Source: Wocania arenilitoris
Lineage (GTDB): Bacteria > Bacteroidota > Bacteroidia > Flavobacteriales > Flavobacteriaceae
Direction: 5' to 3'
DNA: 64,000 nucleotides
Assembly: GCF_021728535.1 (NCBI RefSeq)
Contig: NZ_JAKKDU010000010.1
Location: 87,735-151,734, forward strand
This document shows, piece by piece, positions 1 to 10,011 of the stretch. The translations under genes and the position numbers were made by a program. The notes beneath the pieces were generated by a model that was not told the DNA's origin, searched no databases, and saw only the letters and a program-made list of their open reading frames with translations. Every line of letters begins with the position of its first letter. The stretch's first letter is position 1.

Positions 1-745
1 TATTAAGAGCTTTTTCATTATTAGTTGTAATAGCATTTATATTCATTTGTACAACATTATCAATATAGGTAAAGTCTCTTGAATAACTTCCGTCTCCATT
101 TATTACTGGTGATTCATGACTTATAAACTGTTGCACAAATTTTGGAATTACAGCTGCGTAAGCACCATTAGGATCTTGTCTTTTGCCAAAAACATTAAAA
201 TAGCGTAAACCAATCGTATCAAAATTATATGTGTTTTTAAATATATCAGCATACAATTCATTAACATATTTGGTAATAGCATAAGGTGATAAAGGTTTCC
301 CAATAATGGCTTCTACCTTAGGTAATGCTTCGTGGTCACCATAAGTAGAAGAACTCGCGGCGTAAACAAACCTTTTAACATTTGCATCTCGCGCTGCAAC
401 TAGCATGTTTAAAAAACCAGAAACATTTACATCGTTAGTTGTAATGGGGTCGTTAATAGATCTAGGCACAGAACCTAAAGCCGCTTGATGCAATACAAAA
501 TCTACACCACTACAAGCTTTGTGACAATCTGCTAAATTTCTTATATCGCCTTCAATTAGGTTGAAATTGATGTTACCTAAAAAAGGTTCAATATTAATTC
601 TTTTTCCTGTAGAAAAATTATCTAAGCATATAACTTGTATGTTGTTATCTAATAAGGCTTCGCATAGGTTAGATCCAATAAAGCCAGCGCCTCCAGTTAC
701 AAGCACCTTTTTTTCTTGTAATATTTTAATCTGCTGTGTAGTCAT
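1..745 (-). CDS. NAD-dependent UDP-sugar epimerase, WbpP/GalE-like (3' part outside the window)
   Basis: This short-chain dehydrogenase/reductase is read on the minus strand from ATG at 745-743, and the C-terminus lies beyond base 1. About 248 residues are visible. The N-terminal Rossmann motif GGAGFIG is at residues 18-24, and an SPYAITKY segment supplies the catalytic YxxxK. The sequence resembles UDP-GlcNAc/UDP-glucuronate C4-epimerases of the WbpP type, which convert nucleotide sugars in the cytoplasm for surface polysaccharides. It faces away from the polysaccharide genes starting at 1422 and probably belongs to the rest of that locus on the left. The exact sugar substrate cannot be read from the sequence. 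Confidence 0.88.
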   Translation of the reverse strand, partial: MTTQQIKILQEKKVLVTGGAGFIGSNLCEALLDNNIQVICLDNFSTGKRINIEPFLGNINFNLIEGDIRNLADCHKACSGVDFVLHQAALGSVPRSINDPITTNDVNVSGFLNMLVAARDANVKRFVYAASSSTYGDHEALPKVEAIIGKPLSPYAITKYVNELYADIFKNTYNFDTIGLRYFNVFGKRQDPNGAYAAVIPKFVQQFISHESPVINGDGSYSRDFTYIDNVVQMNINAITTNNEKALN

Positions 746-1421
746 TTAAATTTGGGGGTTGTGAATTATTAATAGCAACGCAAATATGAAAAAAATAAAT
801 GTAACACAGTTAACAATTTATATCAATACCTCTTTTTTACCGACGAAATTCAGTTTTTTGTTAAAAACATCGATTAAGCCAAATAATTTCAAGTAAAAAA
901 ATAAATTAAAAATGACTTGTTATGAAAAATAATTCACTATAATGTTAAAATCATGAAATCATAAAAACTTGCTTGCTCAAGAGGAACTTTTTCAAAATCT
1001 TAAAAACATAAAATCGACAATCAGCATAGTTTCTCTACCAATGAAAAAGGGTATTGTATTTAGCCGATTTTTATTACTCTTTTAGCGAATTAAAGCCTTA
1101 ACATAGTTTATAAATTAAAACAATTGCTAAATTTACACCATATTTTAAAATTGAATTGATTAATAGCACATTAATTTAATAAAAGTATAATTTACAGTAA
1201 CCTAAAAACCCTCTAAGTATTAATCCTTTGAAAGATTGATATGATTTTTTAAAGTTATACTTGAATTATGAAAAAACAAATGAGCTATAAATTATGAGAA
1301 TGATTCGATTTTTTGTATGTGAGGGATTCGCAAAAAGACATTTTAAATTTGTATTTAGGTGGTTTAATTACCTGCCTTAGTTTATTATGCGATAAAATTA
1401 AAGAATAATTAAGATATAGTA
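746..1421. other. Intergenic region, 676 bp, between divergent polysaccharide genes
   Basis: No open frame with a recognisable product was found here on either strand. The stretch is AT-rich. It must hold the promoters for the minus-strand epimerase and the plus-strand aminotransferase. The only readable element is the -7-like box listed at 1344-1351. A 9-mer atttcgtcg occurs on the minus strand near 843-851. Confidence 0.6.
1312..1351 (+). promoter_or_regulatory. Candidate promoter for the polysaccharide operon
   Basis: TAAATTTG at 1344-1351 matches the Bacteroidota -7 consensus TAnnTTTG. A TTTG at 1312-1315 lies 28 nt upstream, which is longer than the usual ~17-20, so only the -7 box is a fair match. 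It sits 70 nt before the aminotransferase start. Confidence 0.35.
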
Positions 1422-2552
1422 ATGCTAACCAAAACTAAAATATATTTATCATCACCTCACATGGGAGGATCTGAGCAAAAATTTGTTAATCAAGCTTTTG
1501 ATACAAATTGGATAGCTCCGTTAGGACGAAATGTTGATGGTTTTGAGAATGACATAAAGGGCTATTTAGGAGGTAATAATGAAGTTGCTGCTCTAAGTTC
1601 TGGTACAGCTGCTATACATTTGGCATTACAGTTGTTAGATGTATCAAAAGGACATGAAGTATTGTGTCAAAGTTTTACGTTTTCGGCTTCAGCCAATCCT
1701 ATTGTATATCAAGGGGCAACTCCAATATTTATTGATAGCGAGTCTGATACTTGGAATATGTCTCCTGAATTATTAGAGATTGCTATTAAAGATAGAATAG
1801 AAAAATACAAAAAACCTAAAGCTATAATTGCAGTTCATCTATATGGTATGCCATATAAAGCAAAAGAAATAAATGATATTGCAAAAAGATATGGAATTCC
1901 TGTAGTTGAAGATAGCGCTGAAGCATTAGGAAGCACTTATAATGACCAAGCATGTGGAACATTAGCAGACGTAGGTATTTTATCTTTTAACGGAAATAAA
2001 ATTATAACGACTTCTGGTGGAGGAGCTCTAATAACAAAGAACAAAGAATTAAAAAATAAGGCTGTTTTTTTATCTACCCAAGCAAGAGACAATGCGCCTC
2101 ATTACGAACATTCGTCTATTGGGTTTAATTATAGAATGAGTAATGTATTGGCAGGGATAGGAAGAGGGCAAATGGAAGTTATTGATGATAGGGTAGCAGC
2201 TAGAAGAAAAAATTACAATTTTTATAAAGCTAATTTATCAAAATTCAACACAATAGAATTTTTAGATGAACCAAAAGGTTTCTTTTCAAATAGATGGATT
2301 ACTTGCATTAAAACAAACTCTTTTGCAATGCGCGAAGAAATAAGACTTGCACTGCAACAAGATGATATTGAGTCAAGACCATTGTGGAAACCAATGCACA
2401 TGCAACCAGTATTTAAGGACTATTTGTCTTATACTGATGGTACTTCTGAAAACTTATTTAATAATGGGCTTTGTTTACCAAGTGGCTCTAATTTAACACA
2501 AGAAGATTTAGAACGTGTTCTGAATATAATTACAAAAACCCCAAACTTATGA
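1422..2552 (+). CDS. DegT/DnrJ/EryC1/StrS aminotransferase, PglE-like
   Basis: This PLP-dependent sugar aminotransferase has 376 residues, the usual family length. The segment SFNGNKIITTSGGG at about 188-201 holds the expected internal-aldimine lysine (K193), and EDSAEALG at about 163-170 is the cofactor-contact motif. The motif wording resembles PglE-type enzymes that aminate UDP-4-keto-6-deoxy-GlcNAc. The next gene encodes a PglF-like 4,6-dehydratase that would make that substrate. The two overlap by 4 bases (ATGA), which implies translational coupling. Together they would make a UDP-4-amino-6-deoxy sugar. The exact sugar is inferred. Confidence 0.9.
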   Translation: MLTKTKIYLSSPHMGGSEQKFVNQAFDTNWIAPLGRNVDGFENDIKGYLGGNNEVAALSSGTAAIHLALQLLDVSKGHEVLCQSFTFSASANPIVYQGATPIFIDSESDTWNMSPELLEIAIKDRIEKYKKPKAIIAVHLYGMPYKAKEINDIAKRYGIPVVEDSAEALGSTYNDQACGTLADVGILSFNGNKIITTSGGGALITKNKELKNKAVFLSTQARDNAPHYEHSSIGFNYRMSNVLAGIGRGQMEVIDDRVAARRKNYNFYKANLSKFNTIEFLDEPKGFFSNRWITCIKTNSFAMREEIRLALQQDDIESRPLWKPMHMQPVFKDYLSYTDGTSENLFNNGLCLPSGSNLTQEDLERVLNIITKTPNL

Positions 2553-4510
2553 TGAAGAATTACTTTACTTATTACTCTCAAAAGTACGCTTCTAAATGGC
2601 TTGTATTGGCCATTGATTTAGCAATAGTAATGCTAGCATTTTTTGCAACTTATTTAATAAGATTCAATTTTACATTAGATTTTGATATAAATCAATTTTT
2701 ATTTCAAATTCCTTTTTTATTGGTAATTGCTACTTTTAGTTTTTTAATTATAGGTTCATTTAAAAGTGTTATAAGGCACACCGGTTTTACAGATGTAGTT
2801 AACTTATTTAAATCGGTTACACTAATGTCTTTACTTGCCGTTATATTTGTTTTATTTAACAGAATAACAAACATAATTCCAGAATTTACTATCCCTCTTT
2901 CTATCATAGTAATGCATGCATTACTCAGTTTTGTTGTATTAAGCTCTAGTAGATTGCTCTTCAAAATGGTTTATAAAGCATTAAAATGTAAATTAACAGC
3001 GTCCAAAAGAGTGCTCATATATGGTGCTGGAGATTCAGGTATTATCACATACAATGCATTGCTTAGTAATTTAAGCTCCAGGTTTAGTATTGTTGGTTTT
3101 ATAGATGATGATATTAAAAAGAACGGTAAATCTATCAATGGTGTTCCAATTTTTCCAAAAAATAAAGTTACAAAAGCATATATAGAATCTAATGCTATTG
3201 ATGAAATTGTAGTTGCAACTCAAACTATAGATTCAAATAATTTACTAAACTTAATTGATAGTTTGATTGATTTAGATATTAAGGTAACTAAAGTGCCACC
3301 AATTGAAAAATGGATTAATGGCGAATTAAGTGCTAAACAAATAAAACAGGTTCAAATTGAAGATCTTTTAGGTCGTGCTCCAATTGAAATAGATAACCCG
3401 AATTTATTAAATGAATTTAATGGTGAAACTATATTAGTTACTGGTGCTGCAGGATCTATCGGTAGTGAGTTAGTAAAGCAATTAGCGAATTTTGATGTAA
3501 AAATGTTAATTCTTGTTGATCAAGCTGAATCTGCCTTATACGATTTACAGCAAGATTTAAAGCGAAGCGGCAAAGAAGAAAGTATGATTAGTACTATAGT
3601 AGCAGATATTAGAGATGGTTTGAGAATTGATAGTCTTTTTCAAGACTATAAGCCAACAATGGTTTTTCATGCTGCAGCATATAAGCATGTGCCATTAATG
3701 GAAAGGTCTCCTTACGAGGCTATAAAAATAAATGTGAACGGAACTAAAATACTAGCAGACACAGCATCACGTTATGATGTTAAAAAGTTTGTATTTATAT
3801 CTACTGATAAAGCAGTTAACCCTACAAGTGTAATGGGAGCAACTAAGCGTATGGCAGAAATGTATATTAGTTGCCTTCAAAAGGAAAGCAAAACCAAGTT
3901 TATAACAACACGTTTTGGTAATGTTTTAGGGTCTAACGGATCTGTTATTCCTTTATTTAAGAAACAAATAGAGAATGGTGGTCCATTAACTCTAACACAT
4001 AAAGATATAACGCGTTATTTTATGACGATACCAGAAGCTTCCCAATTAGTATTAGAAGCAGGTACTATGGGCAAAGGTGGTGAAATTTTCATTTTTGACA
4101 TGGGTGAATCTGTGAAAATTTATGACCTTGCTAAAAATATGATAAAATTATCTGGGTTAAGATTTCCAGAAGATATCGATATTGAAATTTCTGGATTACG
4201 CCCAGGTGAAAAACTTTATGAGGAGTTATTAGCAAATGGTGAAAACACATTGTCTACTTACCACAAAAAGATAATGATAAGCAAAACCAGAGCATTAGAA
4301 TATAATAGAGTTAAATCTGAGATTGAGGAGTTATGCATTACCAATCGTTTTCAAAACAGCAATATCGTTATGAAAATGAAAAACTTAATCCCTGAATATA
4401 AATCTAATAATTCCGATTACGAAAAATTCGATAAAAGAGTTCAAATTTACAAAAAGGTTAAAGGCTTATCATCTGACGACAAATCAGATAAAAGTTATAT
4501 CAGTCTTTAA
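2549..4510 (+). CDS. Membrane-bound nucleoside-diphosphate-sugar 4,6-dehydratase, PglF/WbpM/CapD type
   Basis: This 653-residue protein has the PglF/WbpM layout. Four hydrophobic segments lie within residues ~16-140. A first Rossmann-like motif (YGAGDSG, ~158-164) is followed by the catalytic SDR domain, with TGAAGSIG at ~298-305, STDKAVNP at ~418-425 and MGATKR at ~429-434. The family converts UDP-GlcNAc to UDP-2-acetamido-2,6-dideoxy-4-hexulose at the inner membrane. It overlaps the aminotransferase by 4 bases and lies 30 bases before the Wza-like gene, so it is probably in one operon. A soluble paralogue is at 11217-12272. Confidence 0.92.
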   Translation: MMKNYFTYYSQKYASKWLVLAIDLAIVMLAFFATYLIRFNFTLDFDINQFLFQIPFLLVIATFSFLIIGSFKSVIRHTGFTDVVNLFKSVTLMSLLAVIFVLFNRITNIIPEFTIPLSIIVMHALLSFVVLSSSRLLFKMVYKALKCKLTASKRVLIYGAGDSGIITYNALLSNLSSRFSIVGFIDDDIKKNGKSINGVPIFPKNKVTKAYIESNAIDEIVVATQTIDSNNLLNLIDSLIDLDIKVTKVPPIEKWINGELSAKQIKQVQIEDLLGRAPIEIDNPNLLNEFNGETILVTGAAGSIGSELVKQLANFDVKMLILVDQAESALYDLQQDLKRSGKEESMISTIVADIRDGLRIDSLFQDYKPTMVFHAAAYKHVPLMERSPYEAIKINVNGTKILADTASRYDVKKFVFISTDKAVNPTSVMGATKRMAEMYISCLQKESKTKFITTRFGNVLGSNGSVIPLFKKQIENGGPLTLTHKDITRYFMTIPEASQLVLEAGTMGKGGEIFIFDMGESVKIYDLAKNMIKLSGLRFPEDIDIEISGLRPGEKLYEELLANGENTLSTYHKKIMISKTRALEYNRVKSEIEELCITNRFQNSNIVMKMKNLIPEYKSNNSDYEKFDKRVQIYKKVKGLSSDDKSDKSYISL

Positions 4511-4540
4511 TAAATAAGTAAATTTTATTACTTTCCCCAA

Positions 4541-5356
4541 ATGTTTAAAAATATGATTAAACCTTTTTCAAGACGCAGGTTACTCATAACGAGCGTTGTA
4601 ATTAGTTTATTTTTTACTTCTTGTAAAACACGACAAGATATTGTATACTTTCAGAACGCAAAAGATTTTGAGACCATTGTTGATACTGACACTTTTACAG
4701 CAAAGCTTAAAGTTGGAGATATATTAAATATTTATATTTCTGTTTTATCAAGTACTACTCCTGAAGGTAATATAATTGATCCTGCAAGCCCATATAATAT
4801 TGTTAGACAAGGTGGCGGAGGCGGAGGTGCTAACTTTATAGATTATCTTATTGATGTGGAAGGAAATATAGATTTCCCGGTTTTAGGAAAAATTAAATTA
4901 GTAGGTTTAACAACAGAAGAAGCAAAAGCACTGATTAAGAAAAAATTTGCTGAAGGCAAGTTATTAAAGGACCCTGTAGTTATTCTACGTCTTTTAAATT
5001 ATAGAATTACTATTGATGGAGAAGTTAGATCTCCAGGTGTTTACCCTGTATCTGGTGAAAGAGTATCCATTTTAGAAGCGTTAGGTATGGCAGGTGGATT
5101 AACCATAAAAGGTAGAAGGGATAATGTTATGGTTGTTAGAGATTTTAATGGTACAAAAACGGTTTCAAGAATAGATTTAACTACAAAAGAAGTTTTTAAT
5201 TCTCCTGTTTATTTTTTAGCACAAAATGATTATGTTTACGTTGAACCAAATAATTCGGCAATAAGTGTTGCCTCAGGAGACACAAGAATAGGTACAATAA
5301 TTAGTATAACTTCTTTTCTCTTAACTACCGCACTAATATTTGTAACTAGAAATTAG
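4541..5356 (+). CDS. Polysaccharide export outer-membrane lipoprotein, Wza-like
   Basis: This 271-residue protein has a basic, hydrophobic signal ending in FFTSC, so Cys28 is a likely lipidation site. A polysaccharide-export (Poly_export) domain follows at roughly residues 45-150, with a glycine run near 90 and the segment LKVGDILNIY. An SLBB-like domain spans roughly 150-240. A hydrophobic stretch near 250-268 may cross the outer membrane. The protein is shorter than E. coli Wza, as is usual in Bacteroidota. ATG codons at 4541 and 4553 are both possible starts. It is followed 8 bases later by the Wzc-like partner, the expected pair for capsule or exopolysaccharide export. Confidence 0.92.
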   Translation: MFKNMIKPFSRRRLLITSVVISLFFTSCKTRQDIVYFQNAKDFETIVDTDTFTAKLKVGDILNIYISVLSSTTPEGNIIDPASPYNIVRQGGGGGGANFIDYLIDVEGNIDFPVLGKIKLVGLTTEEAKALIKKKFAEGKLLKDPVVILRLLNYRITIDGEVRSPGVYPVSGERVSILEALGMAGGLTIKGRRDNVMVVRDFNGTKTVSRIDLTTKEVFNSPVYFLAQNDYVYVEPNNSAISVASGDTRIGTIISITSFLLTTALIFVTRN

Positions 5357-5364
5357 AATTAGAA

Positions 5365-7746
5365 ATGGCTTTATTACCGAATAATAATTTATCGAATGAT
5401 AATTCTGAAGATTTTAATTTTAATCTTAAGAAAACCTTATCTGTTTATTTAAAACAATGGAAATGGTTTGTTTTAAGCTTGCTAATAAGTTTTGTATTAA
5501 CATACATAAGTTTACGATACACAACTCCAAAATATTTAGCTGTTGCCAAAATTATGCTTTTAGATGATAAAGACAACTCAGCGGGTGCACTAAAAGATTT
5601 GTCTATTTTCTCTGAGAAGGAAGACGCTATGGTTGAGGATGAAATAGAAGTTATAAAATCCAGAAGCTTTCTTAGAAATATTGTAAAAGAGTTAACCTTA
5701 AATGTTAGATATTATGTTAAAGGCAGGATTTATGAATCTGAATTATATAAAAACACTCCGATAGTTGTCAATTTTATTGAATCAGACTCTATAATCAACA
5801 ATACCAATTTTAATTTTTATGTAGAAATTCTTTCGGCTACGGATTTTAATTACCGAACTAAAGAAGATGGCACAGCAAAAAGACATGCTTTTGGAGAAAC
5901 CATACCAACATCGTTTGGAGGTATTATTATAACTCCAAAAAAAGAAAATATTGAAAATAGCGTTGGTAGCAATATTAGAATAAATATTGTAAAAGCAGAA
6001 TCTTTGGCCGAATCTTTAAAGGATAGAATATCTATAGCGCCAATTAAAAAATCTTCCAAAGTTGTTCAAGTCAGTTTAGTAGATCCCGTTATAGAAAAGG
6101 CTAAAGATATTGTTAATACGCTAATACATGAGTATAACGATTTTGCTATTCAAAAGAAAAACGAAATATCAAAAAGCACAGCAGACTTTATTGATGAACG
6201 TGTTGAGTTAATAGCATCAGATTTAGTAAATGTAGACGATAGCATTGTGCGCTTTAAAACAGGAAATAAAATCACAGACGTAGCTTCAGAAGCTGGACAA
6301 TTTTTAAACTCAAGTGTGGCTAACGAGCAACAATTGGATGCAACCAAAATGCAACTAAGTCAGCTTAATTTTGTAAAAGAAACACTTGGTGATGATAGCG
6401 CAAAATATAGTTCAATTCCCTCAAATTTGGGAGCAGGAGATCCAGCAATTAGTGCTTTATCTGCCAGATATAACCAATTACTTGAGACTAGAAGAACACT
6501 TTTAAAAAGTGCTGGTGAGCAGCATCCTAATGTTCTACAATTAAATCAATCTATTGCTAATGTGAGGCAAGACCTCCAACAAAGTATTAATAATTCAAGC
6601 AAATCTTTAAGAATTCAAATCGGAAGTTTAGAAAGTCAATCTAGAAGAATTAACTCCAAAATATTAGGAGTTCCTGGGCAAGAACGAAGATTAAGGTCAA
6701 TTGAACGTTCGCAAGGTATTAAAGAATCATTATATTTATATTTACTTGAGAAACGAGAAGAAGCAACAATCTCTTTAACTGCTACATCGCCCAGTGCTAA
6801 AATTATTGATGAAGCATATAATAGTGCTGGTGGACCTATATCACCAAATAAACAAATTGCTTATGCAAGTGCAATATTCTTAGGTCTATTAATTCCGTTC
6901 TTAATTTTTTACACTAAAAATCTGTTAGATACAAAAATCCATAATAAAGAAGATTTAGAAAAAGAAATAAAAAACATCACTGTTTTAGGTGAAATACCAA
7001 AAGTAAAAGGCAATAATGTTTTAGTAAAAAGAAATGATCGTTCAATACTTTCAGAATCTTTTAGGATAATAAGAACAAATTTTGATTATATTAAAAGAGC
7101 AAGAAAAGTAGAGAATTATGATAATGTAATTTTTGTTACGTCAACTATTAATGGCGAAGGAAAATCTTTTTTTAGTATGAATATGGCGTTAACACTTGCC
7201 AATACAGATAAGAGGGTGTTGTTAATAGGAGCAGATATTAGAAATCCAAAATTGATTTTAGGACTTGATAGTCAGAATAAAAAAGATTTAGCTAAAGTTG
7301 GACTAACAGAATATTTAGTTGATAAATCTATAATAGTTGGTGAGGCTATTAATACTTATGAAATCAATGGCAATAAGCTAGACGTTTTATTATCTGGTAA
7401 AGTGCCACCAAATCCAGCAGAATTGTTAATGAGTGATAGAATGAAACCGCTTTTTGATAAGGTTTCAGAGCAATACGACTATGTAATTGTTGATACTGCG
7501 CCATCAATGTTAGTTACCGATACACTATTGTTTAGTCAATATGCAGGACATACAATTTACATGACTCGTGCTGACTATACTGAAACACGTATTCTAAATT
7601 TCGCGAAAGAATTACATGCTGAAAATAAACTAAATGGTATGATGCTAGTTGTTAACGATGTTAAACAATCTAATTTTGGATATGGTGCTAAATACGGATA
7701 CTACGGCGCCAAAGAAAAGAAAGGTTTTTTTAGAAGACGCACTTAA
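5365..7746 (+). CDS. Wzc-like chain-length determinant and BY-family tyrosine kinase
   Basis: The 793 residues contain a Wzz domain with transmembrane segments at ~31-50 and ~505-525 around a long periplasmic coiled-coil region. A cytoplasmic kinase domain follows, with Walker A SxxxGEGKS (K600) and Walker A' VLLIGADIRNPK (D624). The tail after about residue 770 has a tyrosine cluster (YGAKYGYYG), the usual autophosphorylation site. The family controls polymer length and export through cycles of tyrosine phosphorylation. The 3' end overlaps the convergent phosphatase gene by 4 bases. Confidence 0.95.
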   Translation: MALLPNNNLSNDNSEDFNFNLKKTLSVYLKQWKWFVLSLLISFVLTYISLRYTTPKYLAVAKIMLLDDKDNSAGALKDLSIFSEKEDAMVEDEIEVIKSRSFLRNIVKELTLNVRYYVKGRIYESELYKNTPIVVNFIESDSIINNTNFNFYVEILSATDFNYRTKEDGTAKRHAFGETIPTSFGGIIITPKKENIENSVGSNIRINIVKAESLAESLKDRISIAPIKKSSKVVQVSLVDPVIEKAKDIVNTLIHEYNDFAIQKKNEISKSTADFIDERVELIASDLVNVDDSIVRFKTGNKITDVASEAGQFLNSSVANEQQLDATKMQLSQLNFVKETLGDDSAKYSSIPSNLGAGDPAISALSARYNQLLETRRTLLKSAGEQHPNVLQLNQSIANVRQDLQQSINNSSKSLRIQIGSLESQSRRINSKILGVPGQERRLRSIERSQGIKESLYLYLLEKREEATISLTATSPSAKIIDEAYNSAGGPISPNKQIAYASAIFLGLLIPFLIFYTKNLLDTKIHNKEDLEKEIKNITVLGEIPKVKGNNVLVKRNDRSILSESFRIIRTNFDYIKRARKVENYDNVIFVTSTINGEGKSFFSMNMALTLANTDKRVLLIGADIRNPKLILGLDSQNKKDLAKVGLTEYLVDKSIIVGEAINTYEINGNKLDVLLSGKVPPNPAELLMSDRMKPLFDKVSEQYDYVIVDTAPSMLVTDTLLFSQYAGHTIYMTRADYTETRILNFAKELHAENKLNGMMLVVNDVKQSNFGYGAKYGYYGAKEKKGFFRRRT

Positions 7747-8489
7747 ATAACTGAAAACGTATTACAGGTTTTCTCAACAATAATTGGTAGCTTTTTAACT
7801 AAACTCTTATCGAGAGTTAAGTTAGAAAGCTTTTTTATGTGGTTTTTATTGTGTGTATCTGTAGCAACAAAATCGATTAGTTGTTCTTCTAACAAGTAGC
7901 TAGCAGTTTTTTCTACACTATTACCGTAATGATCGCTTAATGATAACAGATTAAGCTGAAAAAAACAGCCTAATTGTTTTAGTTTTTTATAATAACCCTT
8001 AGTGTTATGATAAAACGAATAGCGCTCTGGATGTGCCAAAATTGGTAAATAGCCCTTCATTTTAATTTTAAAAATGATCTCTTCTAAATTAATTGGAGGC
8101 TGAAAATAAGACATCTCTATCAATAAATAATTTCCTTTTAGTGTAAATAATTCTTGAGTATCTAGTTGTTTTTGAAAGCTATCGTCTAGCATATATTCTG
8201 CAGCAGGATTTATTGTAATTTCTGACAGTATTTTAGAATCTAAAGCATCTAATAATTGTTGATAAGCATCACCAATTGTTTCATCAGTATTAGGATAAAA
8301 ATCTTGCATTACATGAGGCGTTGGCATAAATTGCTTAACACCCAATGCTTGCATACCTTTAATTAGCTCTATAGATTCTGAAGTGTTTTTTGCACCATCA
8401 TCAATTCCTGGTAATATATGAGAATGTATATCAACAAAATCTTCTAATAAATCTTTGAGGAATACTTTTTTAGAAAAAAAATGAAACAT
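7743..8489 (-). CDS. PHP-family tyrosine-protein phosphatase, YwqE/CpsB-like
   Basis: The 248 residues form a PHP-type metal-dependent phosphatase. Metal-ligand motifs visible are DIHSHILPGIDDG (H22, H24), TPHV near 57, AHPERY in the middle, and ATDTHN near the end. In Firmicutes CpsB/YwqE removes phosphate from the tyrosine-rich tail of the capsule kinase. Bacteroidota also pair this family with Wzc-like kinases. The gene is on the opposite strand to the kinase and converges on it with a 4-base overlap, so it is probably transcribed separately. The function is inferred from family and context. Confidence 0.9.
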   Translation of the reverse strand: MFHFFSKKVFLKDLLEDFVDIHSHILPGIDDGAKNTSESIELIKGMQALGVKQFMPTPHVMQDFYPNTDETIGDAYQQLLDALDSKILSEITINPAAEYMLDDSFQKQLDTQELFTLKGNYLLIEMSYFQPPINLEEIIFKIKMKGYLPILAHPERYSFYHNTKGYYKKLKQLGCFFQLNLLSLSDHYGNSVEKTASYLLEEQLIDFVATDTHNKNHIKKLSNLTLDKSLVKKLPIIVEKTCNTFSVI

Positions 8490-8533
8490 TATTTAAAGTA
8501 GGTTAGTTAAAAGATAAAAGTGTTTTATTCTTA

Positions 8534-8842
8534 TTAATCTCTAAAAATATTAGGTTCAATAGCATTAGTATCTACAACAATATTTCCTAAATCGTTAATC
8601 TCAATATTATCACTATTAAAATTAGTCATTGTGTAATGCAATTTATTATTTACTTTTACTAAATAGACAGCATCGGGCTGTTTTAACTTCAATGGCTAAT
8701 AGTTTCGTTTCTATGGTTGTCAAAGGTAATAAACATCATCATCTCCATAACCATCAGGATATTTCTCTGCTAAAAGATTTAAAACTTTTGGAGTTAGTTT
8801 TTTATAATCAACTATAATTCCTTTCGTAATAAAAATTTTGGT
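8534..8842 (-). pseudogene. Frameshifted remnant of a small flavobacterial conserved protein
   Basis: On the minus strand one frame reads KGIIVDYKKLTPKVLNLL followed by AEKYPDGYGDDDV. Sense then passes to the other frames through FDNHRNETI, AIEVKTA and DAVYLVKVNNK, ending NAIEPNIFRD before a stop at 8536-8534. Three single-base indels within about 75 bp are needed to restore one frame, at about 8734 (extra t), 8701 and 8680 (extra c). No in-frame ATG precedes the first segment. The restored sequence resembles, from memory, a ~90-110 residue conserved protein of unknown function common in Flavobacteriaceae. Confidence 0.7.
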
Positions 8843-8872
8843 TGATAATTATAAAATTACAAAAATATATAT

Positions 8873-9940
8873 TTAACTCTCATAAAATTCAAAAGCATCA
8901 ATTATAATGCTATCATCAACTAAGCAGTCAATTTTTGGTTTTCCAATCTTTTCAAGGAGTACAAAATTTATATTGCCATGGTTATTTTTCTTGTCATATT
9001 TTAATAAGTCTATAATACTTTTATATTCACTTTTATCAATAGCAACTTTATCGTAATAGCTTAAAAACAAGGTTTTAATTTCTTCAGTTGTTTTTCTAGG
9101 AAAACCAACCAATTCTGTAGAAATATAGCTAGCCAGAATCATTCCAACAATAATGGCTTCTCCGTGTAATAGCTCTTTTTTATTTTGATGACTTAAGAAA
9201 TAGGATTCAATAGCATGCCCAAGGGTGTGCCCAAAATTTAATGTTTTTCTAAGACCGTTTTCAAAAGGATCTTCTTCAACTACATTTTTTTTAATAATAA
9301 CAGATTCGTAAATCAATTCATCCAAATCTTCTAAGCTAAGTTTAGATAAATCTTTAAATTTATTCCAATAGTTTTCATCACTAATTAAGCCATGTTTTAA
9401 CATTTCAGCTAAACCAGATCGCATTTGGTTTTGTGGTAGTGTTTGCAAAAAAGTTGTGTCAATAAGCACTAAATCGGGAGTACTTATAACACCTATTTGA
9501 TTTTTTAAAGCCCCTAAATCTACACCCGTTTTTCCTCCAACAGAGGCGTCAACCATAGATAATAAAGAAGTTGGTACATTTATATAAGCAATACCCCTTT
9601 TAAAGGTAGAGGCAACAAAACCGCCTAAATCTGTAATCACCCCACCGCCAACATTAATTAATAAACTTTTTCTATCAGCGTTCAATTCAGATAATGAATT
9701 CCAAACACCAGAACAGGTGTCTATGGTTTTGTGTTCTTCTCCAGCTTCAATTTCTATAATTTCAACTAAAGCATTACTTTCTAGTTTCTCTAAAAAATTT
9801 GGCAAGCAATACTCGTAAGTATTCTCATCAACTAAAATGAAAATTTTAGAAAAATTGTTGACCTTAAGGTGTTCATTTAAAGCTGTATAGCAAGCTTCAT
9901 TAAAATGAATTATAGAATCATTTGCAGTGATAGATTTCAT
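8873..9940 (-). CDS. aroB: 3-dehydroquinate synthase
   Basis: AroB catalyses the second step of the shikimate pathway, DAHP to 3-dehydroquinate, using NAD and a divalent metal. The protein has 355 residues. NAD-binding GGGVITDLGGF, the segment VPTSLLSMVDASVGGKTG, and the metal-ligand histidines in GHTLGHAIE and LLHGEAI are all present. It is divergently transcribed from proline dehydrogenase with a 97-bp gap to that gene's ATG. A TATATTTT stretch 13 bases upstream of its ATG may be the -7 region. No other aromatic biosynthesis gene is nearby. Confidence 0.96.
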   Translation of the reverse strand: MKSITANDSIIHFNEACYTALNEHLKVNNFSKIFILVDENTYEYCLPNFLEKLESNALVEIIEIEAGEEHKTIDTCSGVWNSLSELNADRKSLLINVGGGVITDLGGFVASTFKRGIAYINVPTSLLSMVDASVGGKTGVDLGALKNQIGVISTPDLVLIDTTFLQTLPQNQMRSGLAEMLKHGLISDENYWNKFKDLSKLSLEDLDELIYESVIIKKNVVEEDPFENGLRKTLNFGHTLGHAIESYFLSHQNKKELLHGEAIIVGMILASYISTELVGFPRKTTEEIKTLFLSYYDKVAIDKSEYKSIIDLLKYDKKNNHGNINFVLLEKIGKPKIDCLVDDSIIIDAFEFYES

Positions 9941-10011
9941 GAAAAATATAACTAATAATTGTAGCGGTGAAATTAAGGAGATTTTATATAAAATGATAAC
10001 TAACTCTTAAT

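Noticed and set aside
561..749. 62-residue plus-strand open frame at the left edge
   Set aside because: It is antisense to the start of the WbpP-like epimerase, which has clear Rossmann and YxxxK motifs.
8629..8817. 62-residue plus-strand open frame
   Set aside because: It is the antisense of the frameshifted minus-strand pseudogene, whose protein sense is clear.
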